64,000 nt of DNA from Deltaproteobacteria bacterium. Lineage in GTDB: Bacteria; Myxococcota; JADLHZ01. The translations under genes and the position numbers were made by a program. The stretch covers positions 30,343 through 94,342 of the forward strand of contig JADLHZ010000004.1 in NCBI GenBank assembly GCA_020848545.1, given 5' to 3'. Positions within the stretch are counted from its first letter, which is position 1. The number at the start of each line of letters is the position of its first letter. Below are positions 54,653 to 63,512 of the stretch, piece after piece. The notes under the pieces were generated by a model. That model was given only the letters and a program-made list of their open reading frames with translations. It had not been told where the DNA came from and made no database searches.

Positions 54653-56173
54653 TCACGCCGCCTTTTCTCGGCCCAAGCGCTTCGGCACGAGGTCGCGCTG
54701 GAACACGTCGTCGAGCGTCTCTCGGCGGCGAATGACATCGGCGTTCTTGCCGCTCACGAGCACGGTCGCCGGCCGCGGCAGCGCATTGAAGTTGCTCGCC
54801 GAGACTTCTTGGTACGCGCCGGCGTCCAAAAACGCGATGACGTCGCCAGGAGCGAGCTCGGGCACGCGCACGGCGGGCAGCAAGCGATCGGCGAAGCAGC
54901 TCGCGCCGACGATGTCGGCCTTCTGATCGCACGCGGCGCCCATGCGGTTCGCCACGCGGAAGTCGTGCAGGTGATGCTCGTAGCGGCCGCCGGTGAGCCA
55001 GAACTCCGTCGTGTCGACGGCGACGATGTTCCACACGACCGGCGTCACCACGCGCTTCACACCGCGAACCGTCGTCAAGTGTACGCCGGAGTTGCCATGG
55101 ATCGAGCGGCCGGGCTCGAGCTGCAGCATCACGCCCTTCGTGTCGATGCCGCGCGCGCTGAGCTCTCGCGTGAGCGTGCTCGTGGCGGTTGCCGCATACT
55201 CTTCGATCGACGGCGCCGGCTTCTGCTTCGGCGCCATCTCGATGAAGCGATCGACCATCTCGGTCATCACCTTGTAGCGCGCCTTGTCGCCGGCGAGCTT
55301 CAGCGTCTTCGAGAGCATGTAGAAGAGCGAGAGCTTCAACGGCTCGGTGTAGTCGGTGGCGGCGTTGTGCGGATCGCGCGGGATCGCGTAGCCGCCGCCG
55401 ATGTCGAGCTCCTTCGGCCGATAGCCGCCGAGCGCTTCGCACACGCGCGCGATCTCGAACGCGTACGCGCGCATCTGCTCTTCCCAGTAGCGCAGCGACG
55501 CGTCGTGGCGGCCGTGGTGCTGGTGGAAGCCGACGAGCTGCAAGTGCGGGCTCGCGAGCACGCGCTTGCCGGCAGCGACCGCCTCCTCGAAGCCGAGGCC
55601 GCCTTTGTAGGCGAGCGTGGCAAGGTCGGTCGGGATCAAGCCTTCGCTCGCGAACTCCGTGTTGTCGATGAAGCCGCTGAGCACGGGCTTCAGACGCACG
55701 CGGACTTTCGCCTTCGTGCCGGTGGCTTTCGCGGCGGCTTCGATCGCGTCGATCTCTTCCAAGCTGTCGATCGTCAAGCGCGCGCCGACTTCGACGCTGT
55801 GGCGCACGTGCGCAGGATCTTTCGGAAAGCCGTTGACGCTGATCAGCGCCGGATCGAAGCCGGCGTTCAACGCGATGGCGAGCTCGCCTGGTGAATACGT
55901 GTCGCAGCCGCAGCCTTCGCTCGCGAGCACGCTTTGCACCGCGGCGCTCCAGCTCGCCTTCGCGGCCGGGAGGATCTTCACGGGCCCCTGCGTCCAGCCG
56001 GTCGAGAACGCGGTTTGGAAGCGGCGCACGTTGCGGCGGATTTGATCTTCGGAGACCACGAAGAGCGGCGAGCCGAACTCTTCTAGGAGCTGCGTCGCTT
56101 GGCGTTCTTCGATGTAGAGGGATCCGTCACGGTCGGTCAGGGCGTCGTCGAGGCGTTTCATAGGCGGTGTCAT
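54653..56173 (-). CDS. PLP-dependent decarboxylase, fold type III (LysA/ornithine-type)
   Basis: A 506-residue alanine-racemase-fold enzyme. SPLFVVSEDQIRRN begins the barrel, the Schiff-base Lys is in LPAAKASWSAAV, GCGCDTYSPGELAIA follows, and ELDIGGGYAIP is the phosphate-binding Gly loop. LEPGRSIHG and GASCFADRL supply residues at the subunit interface, where LysA has CESGD. It is longer than normal LysA (about 420) with an insert before LEPGR, so the substrate may differ from diaminopimelate. The ATG at 56173 is used; a TTG at 56194 and an ATG at 56161 are alternatives. Confidence 0.82.
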   Translation of the reverse strand: MTPPMKRLDDALTDRDGSLYIEERQATQLLEEFGSPLFVVSEDQIRRNVRRFQTAFSTGWTQGPVKILPAAKASWSAAVQSVLASEGCGCDTYSPGELAIALNAGFDPALISVNGFPKDPAHVRHSVEVGARLTIDSLEEIDAIEAAAKATGTKAKVRVRLKPVLSGFIDNTEFASEGLIPTDLATLAYKGGLGFEEAVAAGKRVLASPHLQLVGFHQHHGRHDASLRYWEEQMRAYAFEIARVCEALGGYRPKELDIGGGYAIPRDPHNAATDYTEPLKLSLFYMLSKTLKLAGDKARYKVMTEMVDRFIEMAPKQKPAPSIEEYAATATSTLTRELSARGIDTKGVMLQLEPGRSIHGNSGVHLTTVRGVKRVVTPVVWNIVAVDTTEFWLTGGRYEHHLHDFRVANRMGAACDQKADIVGASCFADRLLPAVRVPELAPGDVIAFLDAGAYQEVSASNFNALPRPATVLVSGKNADVIRRRETLDDVFQRDLVPKRLGREKAA

Positions 56174-56252
56174 AGGGGCGGAAGAGTGCGCCAACGCGAC
56201 ATGCGTGGCAACGACAATCGCCGCTGATATCCCGACAGATGTTCGTCGCGGT

Positions 56253-57305
56253 CTATTTCTTCTTCTTGCCCTTGGGAGGAGGAGGTGGCGCCTTCACGAC
56301 CACCGCGGGTTCCTTCTTCCGCGCCGCGAACAACATCGGATCCCACGGCTCGCCGCCGAGCTCGAGCTGGTAGTGAAGGTGCGGCCCCGTCGCGATGCCG
56401 GTGGCGCCGGACCGCGCGATGAGCTCGCCCTGCTTCACCTCGGCGCCGACGCTCACCAGCCGCTCGGAGTTGTGCAGGTACAACGTGCGCGCGTCCTTCC
56501 CGTGCGAGATGACGACGATGTTGCCGTTGTAGGCATCGCTGCTCGAGCGCACGACCCTGCCCGAGCCCGCCGCGCGGACTTCGGTGCCCGTCGGGATCCC
56601 GAGATCGATCCCTTTGTGAAACCTCTGCTCGCCGCTCACGGGATGCGTGCGCCAACCGAACGGTGACGTGATGCGCGCATCGGGCGGCCCAGGCCACGCG
56701 AGCGCGTAGCCCGTGCCGAGCATCGCCGCGAGCGACGCCGCTTCCACGCCGGCTTCGTATCCGGGCGGTAGCTGGCGCGCGAGATCATCGAGGTCGGTGC
56801 CACGGCCTTCGCCCTCGGCGCGGCGTTCGGCGAAGCGGGCCGCCTCGTCGCCGGCGAAGAGCTGAAGCATCGCGCCCGTGTCACGACGGCCGCGCGCGCG
56901 CAGCTTGCGGATCGCCGCACCGAGCTCTTCCGGCCCGCCCGGCGCCGACTCGAGCCGCGCCGCATTGCCGCCGAGCTCCGCAACCGCCGCACGCACGGTC
57001 TGCTGCGTGGCTCCGCTCGCCTGCTTGTACGCGCCGTACGCGCCCCACCCGAGCGACTCGTCCCACGTCAGCGGATCGGTCGGCGTGACGGCGAGCTCCA
57101 CGCGATCGGACGCGCCGCTGCTGATGCCGCCGTTGTAGTACGAGAGCAGCGGGCGCGCGCTCGTCTTGCTGCCGGTGGCGAAGGAGGCGACGGCCCGCAC
57201 GAGCGCGCCCATCGGCGTGTAGTAGAGCGCCGCCCACAAGCAGAGGGCGACGACGGCGAGCTCGAAGGCGGTGCGCGCTTGCTTCAGGCGTTCGCTCGCC
57301 TTCAT
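56253..57305 (-). CDS. M23-family metallopeptidase, membrane-anchored
   Basis: A 350-residue protein with one N-terminal membrane span (about 15-35), a middle region of unknown fold, and a C-terminal LytM/M23 domain. Zinc ligands are visible in HKGIDLGIPTGTEV (His and Asp) and GPHLHYQLEL (HxH), so it appears active. It probably cuts peptidoglycan cross-links or, like similar proteins, activates another hydrolase. The tail is PPPPP followed by a run of Lys. It overlaps the upstream membrane-protein gene by ATGA. Confidence 0.88.
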   Translation of the reverse strand: MKASERLKQARTAFELAVVALCLWAALYYTPMGALVRAVASFATGSKTSARPLLSYYNGGISSGASDRVELAVTPTDPLTWDESLGWGAYGAYKQASGATQQTVRAAVAELGGNAARLESAPGGPEELGAAIRKLRARGRRDTGAMLQLFAGDEAARFAERRAEGEGRGTDLDDLARQLPPGYEAGVEAASLAAMLGTGYALAWPGPPDARITSPFGWRTHPVSGEQRFHKGIDLGIPTGTEVRAAGSGRVVRSSSDAYNGNIVVISHGKDARTLYLHNSERLVSVGAEVKQGELIARSGATGIATGPHLHYQLELGGEPWDPMLFAARKKEPAVVVKAPPPPPKGKKKK

Positions 57306-58039
57306 CGGAGGAACCCCCCGAGCGCGGTCGCTTCGAAGAGCGCGAACCAGGCGAGCGGCAGCCCGAGCCCGGCCACCCAGAGCTCGCTCTTCCATGTCCG
57401 CACGAACAGGATCGGCTCGTCTTTTCGGCTCGCGCGCGAGAACGCTGCGGCGATCGCGTCGACGCCGAGCACGACCAGGCACGCGCCGAGCACGCACAAG
57501 CCGAGGATCTGCCCGAGCGCCGGGGCCGCGCCGCCAAACCACCCGCGCAGCCCGAGCGTCACGCCGCCTTGCACGATGCGCCCGACCGCGGCCGAGCCCG
57601 CCAGCACGAAGCACGCGCCGAGCACTGGCCGGACGAGCATGGCCATGACCCGCGCGCCCTCGCTCCGCGCCTGCTGCGTGCGCTTGGCGATCTCCTTATA
57701 TATGGCGGCCAGCGAGTCGCGGGTGTCCTTGCGCCGCTCGAACGCGAAGACCGAGAGGCCCACGAGCAGGTCGAGCGCGAGCTCCCACAGGAACGCGACG
57801 GCGCGGCCGAAGCGGGTGATGCCGCGCGTGCCGATCGCGTCGACCAGCGGCCGCGTGAGATCGAAGCGCGCGAAGAAGCCGTCGATGAACGCGTCGATGC
57901 CTTCGACGCCCTGGGCGATGCGATCGTCGATGCAGTCGGCGGCCGCGTGCACGCCCATGGCGAGGAGGCAAAAGGCACCGAGTCCGTAGAGCCAAGCGCG
58001 CATGCGGTCCGTCAGAGCGTAGCCCTTGTTCGGGTCCAT
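57302..58039 (-). CDS. Multi-pass membrane protein of unknown function, paired with M23 peptidase
   Basis: A 245-residue protein with hydrophobic segments near 15-35, 75-95, 140-165, 175-205 and 220-240. I do not recognise a family. The ATG at 58039 has AGG five bases upstream and is preferred to the GTG at 58045. Its stop overlaps the start of the M23 peptidase gene, so the two are cotranslated and may form a complex in the inner membrane. Confidence 0.72.
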   Translation of the reverse strand: MDPNKGYALTDRMRAWLYGLGAFCLLAMGVHAAADCIDDRIAQGVEGIDAFIDGFFARFDLTRPLVDAIGTRGITRFGRAVAFLWELALDLLVGLSVFAFERRKDTRDSLAAIYKEIAKRTQQARSEGARVMAMLVRPVLGACFVLAGSAAVGRIVQGGVTLGLRGWFGGAAPALGQILGLCVLGACLVVLGVDAIAAAFSRASRKDEPILFVRTWKSELWVAGLGLPLAWFALFEATALGGFLR

Positions 58040-58100
58040 CCGCACCTAAACCGGTTCGCGCGTGGAAGCGCCGTGGAAAATGTGCGCAAAAGTTCCCTGC

Positions 58101-59210
58101 ATGATGCCGATCGTCGTCGACGCCTCCGTCCTCTCCGCCCCAAAGAGCGGCGTCGGCGTCTACCTCTCGGAGCTCCTCGCCCGCCTGACCACCGAGTTCG
58201 CCCACGACTTCGCCCTCACCCTCCGCCCCGAACCCGCCACCGAAAAGGGACCGGGGAGCCTTTCGCGAAAAGGGACCGGGGAAGATTTCGGGGCGAAAAG
58301 GGACCGGGGAGCGATCCGGGGGCTGGTCCGGCGGGTCCCGGGCGCATATGCGGCGCGGCAGGTGGCGATCGGTTGGCCGCCGACGAAGGCGTTGTTCTGG
58401 GGTACGAACTTCGTGCTGCCGCCAAAGTGGCTCGCGCGGGGAAAGACGGTCGTCTCGGTGCACGATCTCCTCTTCGTCGAGCACCGCGAGTGGGCGGACA
58501 AGACGCGGGGAGCGTTCCTCAGGCGCGCGCTGCCTGGCACGCTCGACCGCGCCGACGCGATCATCGTGAGCACCGCGAGGACGAAGCGCACGCTCGTCGA
58601 TCGCTACGGCAGCGACCTCACCGATCGCACGTACGTCGTGGCGAACGGCATCCGCACGCTCGGCGACACCGCGCCCGATCCGAACGCCCGCGCCGTCGTG
58701 TGCATCGGCAACATCGAGCTGCGTAAAGATCCGATGTGCCTGCTCGACGCGCACCGGGCGCTGCCGCCGCACGTGCGCCGCGAGCATCCGTTGATCTTCG
58801 CCGGCGGCGCGCTCGACGACGCCTACGCCGCGGCGTTCGCCCGCGCGCTCGATCCGCCGCACGCCCGCTGGCTCGGCACGATCGACGACGCCACGTTGGC
58901 GGAGCTCTTGCGATCCGCGCGCGTCTTGGTCACGCCCACGCGTGCCGAGGGCTTCGGCATCGTCCCGCTCGAAGCGCTCGCCGCCGGCGTCGCCGTGCTC
59001 GCGTCCGACATCGCCGTCACGCGCGAGCTCGCCGGCGACTTGCCCTCGTACTTTCCGCCGGGCGACGTCGCGGCGTTGACGGCGCTCCTCGGAGCGGCGC
59101 TCGAACGCCCACGCACACCGAGCGACGCCGAGCGCCAAGCGCTGCGCCGAAGGTACGACTGGAACGCCGTGGCCGCGCGCCACGCCGAGATCTTCAGGAC
59201 GCTGTCTTAG
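58101..59210 (+). CDS. GT4 family glycosyltransferase carrying an inserted repeat
   Basis: A 369-residue GT-B transferase of the mannosyl/rhamnosyl type. VVDASVLSAPKSGVGVY opens the N-terminal domain, VVSVHDLLFVEH is near the domain core, CIGNIELRKD starts the second domain, and the donor site TRAEGFGIVPLEALAAGVAV is near 275-294. About residues 48-70 are coded by three copies of a 16-base repeat, an insertion that keeps the frame. The ATG at 58101 is used, with another ATG next to it. Its TAG stop uses the first base of the adjacent inverted-repeat element. Confidence 0.87.
   Translation: MMPIVVDASVLSAPKSGVGVYLSELLARLTTEFAHDFALTLRPEPATEKGPGSLSRKGTGEDFGAKRDRGAIRGLVRRVPGAYAARQVAIGWPPTKALFWGTNFVLPPKWLARGKTVVSVHDLLFVEHREWADKTRGAFLRRALPGTLDRADAIIVSTARTKRTLVDRYGSDLTDRTYVVANGIRTLGDTAPDPNARAVVCIGNIELRKDPMCLLDAHRALPPHVRREHPLIFAGGALDDAYAAAFARALDPPHARWLGTIDDATLAELLRSARVLVTPTRAEGFGIVPLEALAAGVAVLASDIAVTRELAGDLPSYFPPGDVAALTALLGAALERPRTPSDAERQALRRRYDWNAVAARHAEIFRTLS
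58242..58310 (+). repeat. Three direct copies of a 16-base repeat inside a coding region
   Basis: The sequence GAAAAGGGACCGGGGA occurs exactly at 58242-58257, 58267-58282 and 58295-58310, with periods of 25 and 28 bases. As neither period is a multiple of three, each copy is read in a different frame: EKGPG, RKGTGE and KRDRG. The glycosyltransferase frame stays open throughout. Linkers TTTCGC and TTTCGGGGC between copies are also alike. Confidence 0.85.
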
Positions 59211-59370
59211 GGCGTGTCCCTGAATTGGTGTCCGACCCATTTCGGGCGCTTTTTGGTCAGCTTCCGACGAAAAATCCTCGGAATGGAACCACCATGACTG
59301 CGGTTTTTCATCGAAATCTGCCTCAAAAATCGCCTCGAACTGCGCCGAACCCCAATTCAGGCACACGCCC
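59210..59370. mobile_element. MITE-like 161-bp inverted-repeat element
   Basis: The two ends (59210-59235 and 59345-59370) are inverted repeats with 22 of 26 matches, the outermost eight bases being GGGCGTGT on both sides. A TA dinucleotide flanks each end (59208-59209 and 59371-59372), as for IS630-type and some IS5-type insertions. The inside is too short for a transposase. It supplies the last base of the GT4 stop codon on one side and the last codons and TGA of the Mpo1-like gene on the other. Confidence 0.7.
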
Positions 59371-59680
59371 TAGCCCGCTCGATCTCTTTGCCCATGCGCC
59401 CGGTCAGCATGCACGCGAGCATCACGAAGTCGGCGCCCAGGCTATAGAACGGATACTTGAACGTGGCCGGCCGGTTCTTCTCGACGATGAAGTGGCCGAA
59501 CCACGCAAAGCCGTAGCCCGAGACCGGCGCCAAAGCGAAGAGCCACGGCTGGTGCAGCACGAGCGCAAGCACGACGCAGGCGATGGTGCCGCTCGTTCCC
59601 ACCAAGTGCAGGATGCGGTTCAACGGAACGCTGTGCTCGCGCACGTAGAAGGGCCAGAAGTCGCGAAACGTGCGGTACAT
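59357..59680 (-). CDS. DUF962 / Mpo1-like membrane protein
   Basis: A 107-residue protein with FYVREHSVPLNRILHLVGT, the family signature, and GYGFAWFGHFIVEKNRPAT, where conserved His residues would bind iron in the yeast homologue Mpo1, a dioxygenase of phytosphingosine breakdown. Two to three membrane spans. The ATG at 59680 has AGGA about 9 bases upstream and is preferred to a TTG at 59689. The last four codons and stop lie inside the inverted-repeat element, so its original C terminus was probably replaced. Confidence 0.82.
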   Translation of the reverse strand: MYRTFRDFWPFYVREHSVPLNRILHLVGTSGTIACVVLALVLHQPWLFALAPVSGYGFAWFGHFIVEKNRPATFKYPFYSLGADFVMLACMLTGRMGKEIERARACA

Positions 59681-59698
59681 GGCGGTCAATCCTAGCGC

Positions 59699-60847
59699 TC
59701 ACTCACCGAACAAGTCACGCGCGATCAGCATGCGCTGGATGGCCGAAGCCCCCTCGCCTATCGGACAAAGGCGGGCATCGCGCGCGAGCCGGGCCACCGG
59801 AAACTCCTCGCTATAGCCGTTGGCGCCCATGACTTGCATGACGGTGTCCGTCGCGCGCACGCACATCTCGCTCGCGAAGAGCTTGGCCATCGACGCGAGC
59901 GTCCGCGCCTCGCCGTCCTTCTGTTTGTCCTCGGCTGCGCGGATCGTCAGCGTGCGAGCGAGCTCGATGTCGGTCGCGATGTCGGAGAGCTTGAACGCGA
60001 CGTCTTGGAACTTGCTCAGCGGCTTGCCGAACGCCGTGCGTTCTTTGACGTAGCGCGTGCCCTCGTCCAACGCCGCCGCGGCGATGCCGATGCTCAACGC
60101 CGCGATGCCGATGCGCCCGTACTCGAGCGTCTGCATCGCCATGATGAAGCCCATGCCCTCGTCGCCGACACGCCGCGTCTCTTCGACGTAGCAGTCTTGG
60201 AACACGAGGCTGCCGGTCGGCGAGCCACGAAAGCCGAGCTTGTCGAGCGGCGGCCCTTGCGAGAAGCCCTTCATGCCTTTGTCGACGATGAACAGCGACA
60301 CGCCCTGCCAGTTCGCGCTCGGATCCGTCTTCGCAAAGACGACCGCGGCGTCGCAGCACGGCGCGTTCGTGATCCACAGCTTCTCGCCGTTCAGGCGGTA
60401 ACCGGCGCCGTCTTTGACCGCCGTCGTCTTCATCGCTTGCACGTCGCTGCCGGCGTGCGGCTCGGTGAGGCCAAAGGCGCCGATGAGCTTCCCGGCGAGG
60501 AGCGGCCGCAAGTAGCGATCCTTCTGCGCCGCGCTGCCGAAGAACGAGATCGGCAAGCCGAAGAGCCCGCACGACGCGCCGGTGGCCAAGTACGTGGACG
60601 CGCACGCCGCGCCGAGCCGCTCTTGCATCAGCACGCTCAACGCCGGCGACGGAACGCCGCTGCCGCCGAACGCTTCGTCGTGGCCCATGCCGAGATAGCC
60701 GGACTCGACGAGGCGCGCGTAGTTCTGGGCCGGGAACACGCCGGCGCGCTCGGTCTCTTTCGCGCGCGGGGCGATCTCGTCGCGGCAGAGCTTGGTGAAG
60801 CGCGCGAGCACGGCGGCGTCATCGTCGTTCAAACGGTAGTCACGCAT
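59699..60847 (-). CDS. Acyl-CoA dehydrogenase
   Basis: A 382-residue flavoenzyme oxidising acyl-CoA to enoyl-CoA. GAFGLTEPHAGSDVQAM is the FAD/substrate loop near 123-139, WITNAPCCDAAVV the second family motif, KERTAFGKPLSKFQ the third, and MQVMGANGYSEEFP the C-terminal signature. The active-site base seems to lie in the late IGEGASAIQRMLIAR region where family members carry Glu. The normal length argues for function. It is about 18 bp upstream of the Mpo1-like gene, so both might serve lipid metabolism; this region is outside the polysaccharide cluster proper. Confidence 0.93.
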   Translation of the reverse strand: MRDYRLNDDDAAVLARFTKLCRDEIAPRAKETERAGVFPAQNYARLVESGYLGMGHDEAFGGSGVPSPALSVLMQERLGAACASTYLATGASCGLFGLPISFFGSAAQKDRYLRPLLAGKLIGAFGLTEPHAGSDVQAMKTTAVKDGAGYRLNGEKLWITNAPCCDAAVVFAKTDPSANWQGVSLFIVDKGMKGFSQGPPLDKLGFRGSPTGSLVFQDCYVEETRRVGDEGMGFIMAMQTLEYGRIGIAALSIGIAAAALDEGTRYVKERTAFGKPLSKFQDVAFKLSDIATDIELARTLTIRAAEDKQKDGEARTLASMAKLFASEMCVRATDTVMQVMGANGYSEEFPVARLARDARLCPIGEGASAIQRMLIARDLFGE

Positions 60848-60941
60848 GACGGCGACAAAGCACTCACCCGTGGGAGTGGCAAGAGACGCCCGTGGTGCCG
60901 AGCACGTGCCGCGCCTCGTCGAGCGTCGGGCCTTGGCGGCG

Positions 60942-61304
60942 CTACTTCTTCTGCGGCGTCCGCACGACCCAGCCGTCGGCGTTCTCGATGAAGTCGACGA
61001 GGATCTTCTTGTGGCGCTCGGCCATCGACACGAAGTGGATCGCGACGCCTTCGTTCTTGCCCATGCCTTGCTCGCGCACGACGCGGCCGGCGGCCCAGAT
61101 CACCTCGTCGTGGCCTGGCAGCGCGAACTCGACCCCGACGAGATCGTCATCGGCCACGCGCTCCGGCTCGATCAACTTGTGCAAGTACACGCCTTCGACG
61201 CTGAGATCCTTCGACCGGCAGGCAAACGGCTCGTCGCCGATGAACTTGTTGACGAAGAGATCGACGGGCAAGCGTTTCGTTTGGCGATACGTGTTGAGCG
61301 ACAT
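60942..61304 (-). CDS. PilZ-domain protein
   Basis: A 120-residue protein almost entirely one PilZ-like domain. The N-terminal Arg-rich RQTKRLPVDLFVNKF and the DLSVEGVYLH motif (the usual D/NxSxxG) are at about 7-21 and 38-47, and GVAIHFVSM closes the barrel. PilZ domains often bind cyclic di-GMP, but the full RxxxR arm is not clearly present, so binding is uncertain. GGGAGA 7 bases before the ATG at 61304 supports the start. It is divergent from a second PilZ gene. Confidence 0.85.
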   Translation of the reverse strand: MSLNTYRQTKRLPVDLFVNKFIGDEPFACRSKDLSVEGVYLHKLIEPERVADDDLVGVEFALPGHDEVIWAAGRVVREQGMGKNEGVAIHFVSMAERHKKILVDFIENADGWVVRTPQKK

Positions 61305-61419
61305 GTTCGGATCTCCCTGTGTGCGTTGATGTGACGATAGGTGTGCAAAGCCGAACCGTCAAAATTCCGGCGCGCGCGATTTCCCTGACTTTGCCTTCGC
61401 CGCTGGCACACTCTGCGAC

Positions 61420-63501
61420 GTGACCGACGAAGCCCCCGCCGTCGAGCGCCGATCGCAATCACGCATCGAACGCCGTTTACCCGTGCGCTTCGAGCTCGCC
61501 GGCAGCGAGACCGCCGTCGACACCCACGTCGGAACGATCACGAATTTCTCCGAGGACGGCCTGCGCTTGGAGTCGAACGATCTCTGCCCACCCGGCGGCG
61601 ACGTCACGATGTTCGTCCAATGCGACGGCCGCCACGTCGTGCTGCTCGCGCGCGTCATCTGGTGGCGCATGGAGCCCTTCGCGCACGTCGAGCAAATGCG
61701 CTTCTCCTGCGGCCTGAAGCTCCTCTACGACGTGCCGCACTGGCGCGAGTTCGTGCAAAAAGCGCGCGGCGGCGCCGACTCGCGGCGGCCGAAGGATCCG
61801 CGCTTCGAGGCCGTACACCGCGTACGCTTCACCGGCGATCGCGAGTTCTTGAGCGACTACACGCAGAACATCAGCCGCGGCGGCATGTACCTGTCGACCG
61901 AGCGCAGGCTCGAAGCCGGGCACGAGATCGACGTCGCCATCGAGCTGCCTGGCCAGGCCGAGGCGATCCCGCTGAAGGCCGTCGTCGTCTATCGCCTGGA
62001 GCAAAAGGCCGCCGCCGAGCTCGGCCGCTTGCCGGGCGTCGGCGTGAAGTTCCTGTCCTTCGCCGATCCCGAGCGCGAGCTCTTCCTGCACCACATCCGC
62101 CGGCTCGAGGTGCACCGCTCGCGCGCCGGGCGACTCGTCCTCGACGAAGTGCCGAAGGCCGGCTCGCTCGCCGATTATCTCGTGCCCGAGCTGCTGATCG
62201 CGAGCGCACACAAAGGCTTCACCGGCTGCATCGAGCTCGAGCACCGCGGCATCTTCAAGCGCGTGTACCTAAAGGGTGGGCTGCCGATCTACGTCGACAG
62301 CTCGCTCGGCAGCGATCGCTTCGGCGAGTTCTTGGTGCACGCCGGCCACATCACCGAAGCGCAGCTCAAGGACGCGCTGAAGTACGGCAGCCAGAACAAG
62401 ATCAAGATCGGCGCCGCGCTCGTCAGCCTGGGCCTCATCGCGCAAGAGGCGATCGAAGAAGCGATCGTGTCGTGCCACGAGCACAAGCTCTACGACGCCT
62501 TCGGCTGGTTCGACGGATCGTTCTCGTTCGTCGCGATGGAGGCCTTTCCCTCGCTCGTCTCGCCGCTCACCTTGCGCACCGAGGCGCTCGTCTTCGAGGG
62601 CGTGCGCCACTGCTACGACGCCGAGATCGTCTGCGCGTGGACCGGGATGAGCCGCGAGACGGTGATCGTATGCAAGCATGCGCCGGAGGTGATGAACGCG
62701 CTGCCGCCCGACGTCGCGCGCGTGCTCGCGGCCTGCGCGAAGCCGACGAGCCTCGAGACGATCCTGCAGACGACGGATCAGCGCTTCGAGACGATCGTGC
62801 CGCTCGCCTACGCGATGCTGCTCTTCGGGTGGATCGATACCGTGCGCGCGGAGACAGCGGCGACCGAAGCGCTGCCGGAGATCGCCGTCGAGCCCGACGC
62901 CGCGCCGGCGGCGGAGCTGCCAGAGCTAGAGGTCGAGGTCGAGACCGCAGAGGCCGCGCCGCCGCAGAACGATCAGCAAAAGGAAGCGCTGCAAAAAGCG
63001 AAGACCTTCGCCGAGCGCGGCGAGGAGCTCTTGCGCAAAGGCGACATCATCGGCGCGTACAAACAATACAGCCTCGCCGTCGCCTTCGCCCCGAGCGAGC
63101 AGAACTACAACGCGCGCCTCACCGCCATCGCGCCGCTCGCCAACGAGAAGCGCGCGCGTGAATTGAGCGACACCGCGTCGGCGGCCGCGAACAACGGCGA
63201 TCCGATCACCGCGGCGAAGCAGTACGAAGAGGCCGCCGAGCTGATGCCCGAGGCCGGACGCTTCGCGCACCTCGCGGCCGAGATGTACTTGCGCGGCGAG
63301 CAGCTCGAAGCCGCGCTGCGCATGGCGGAAAAGGCGGTCAATCGATCGCGCGACAATCCGCGCTATCGGGTGTGCCTCGTCGAGGCGTTACGGCGCGCCG
63401 GTCAAGCGAAGCGCGCCGAGGAAGAGATGCGCGTAGCGATGACGATGGCGCCGAAGGACCCGGCGGTCACCGCGCAGGCGGCGCGCTTAGGTATGCGATA
63501 G
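61420..63501 (+). CDS. PilZ-PilZ-DUF4388-TPR signalling protein
   Basis: A 693-residue protein. Two PilZ-like domains come first: about 8-112 (RRSQSRIERRLPVRFEL, NFSEDGLRLES) and about 125-235 (FEAVHRVRF, NISRGGMYLSTE). About 250-475 match DUF4388 (GSLADYLVPELLIASAHKGF, FTGCIELE, GSFSFVAME). An acidic Ala/Glu-rich linker leads to three or four TPR-like repeats at about 530-690. GTG start at 61420. Such proteins are frequent in Myxococcota and are thought to link cyclic di-GMP to motility or secretion; the role here is unknown. Confidence 0.85.
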   Translation: MTDEAPAVERRSQSRIERRLPVRFELAGSETAVDTHVGTITNFSEDGLRLESNDLCPPGGDVTMFVQCDGRHVVLLARVIWWRMEPFAHVEQMRFSCGLKLLYDVPHWREFVQKARGGADSRRPKDPRFEAVHRVRFTGDREFLSDYTQNISRGGMYLSTERRLEAGHEIDVAIELPGQAEAIPLKAVVVYRLEQKAAAELGRLPGVGVKFLSFADPERELFLHHIRRLEVHRSRAGRLVLDEVPKAGSLADYLVPELLIASAHKGFTGCIELEHRGIFKRVYLKGGLPIYVDSSLGSDRFGEFLVHAGHITEAQLKDALKYGSQNKIKIGAALVSLGLIAQEAIEEAIVSCHEHKLYDAFGWFDGSFSFVAMEAFPSLVSPLTLRTEALVFEGVRHCYDAEIVCAWTGMSRETVIVCKHAPEVMNALPPDVARVLAACAKPTSLETILQTTDQRFETIVPLAYAMLLFGWIDTVRAETAATEALPEIAVEPDAAPAAELPELEVEVETAEAAPPQNDQQKEALQKAKTFAERGEELLRKGDIIGAYKQYSLAVAFAPSEQNYNARLTAIAPLANEKRARELSDTASAAANNGDPITAAKQYEEAAELMPEAGRFAHLAAEMYLRGEQLEAALRMAEKAVNRSRDNPRYRVCLVEALRRAGQAKRAEEEMRVAMTMAPKDPAVTAQAARLGMR

Positions 63502-63512
63502 GTCCCTCTTGA

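Noticed and set aside
57696..59366. 556-codon minus-strand ORF
   Set aside because: Antisense to the GT4 gene and then out of frame with the membrane protein; it is open only because of base composition.
59210..59370. Reading the inverted-repeat element as a simple transcription terminator
   Set aside because: The arms are 109 bases apart, there is no T-run, and both ends have a flanking TA; an insertion explains it better.
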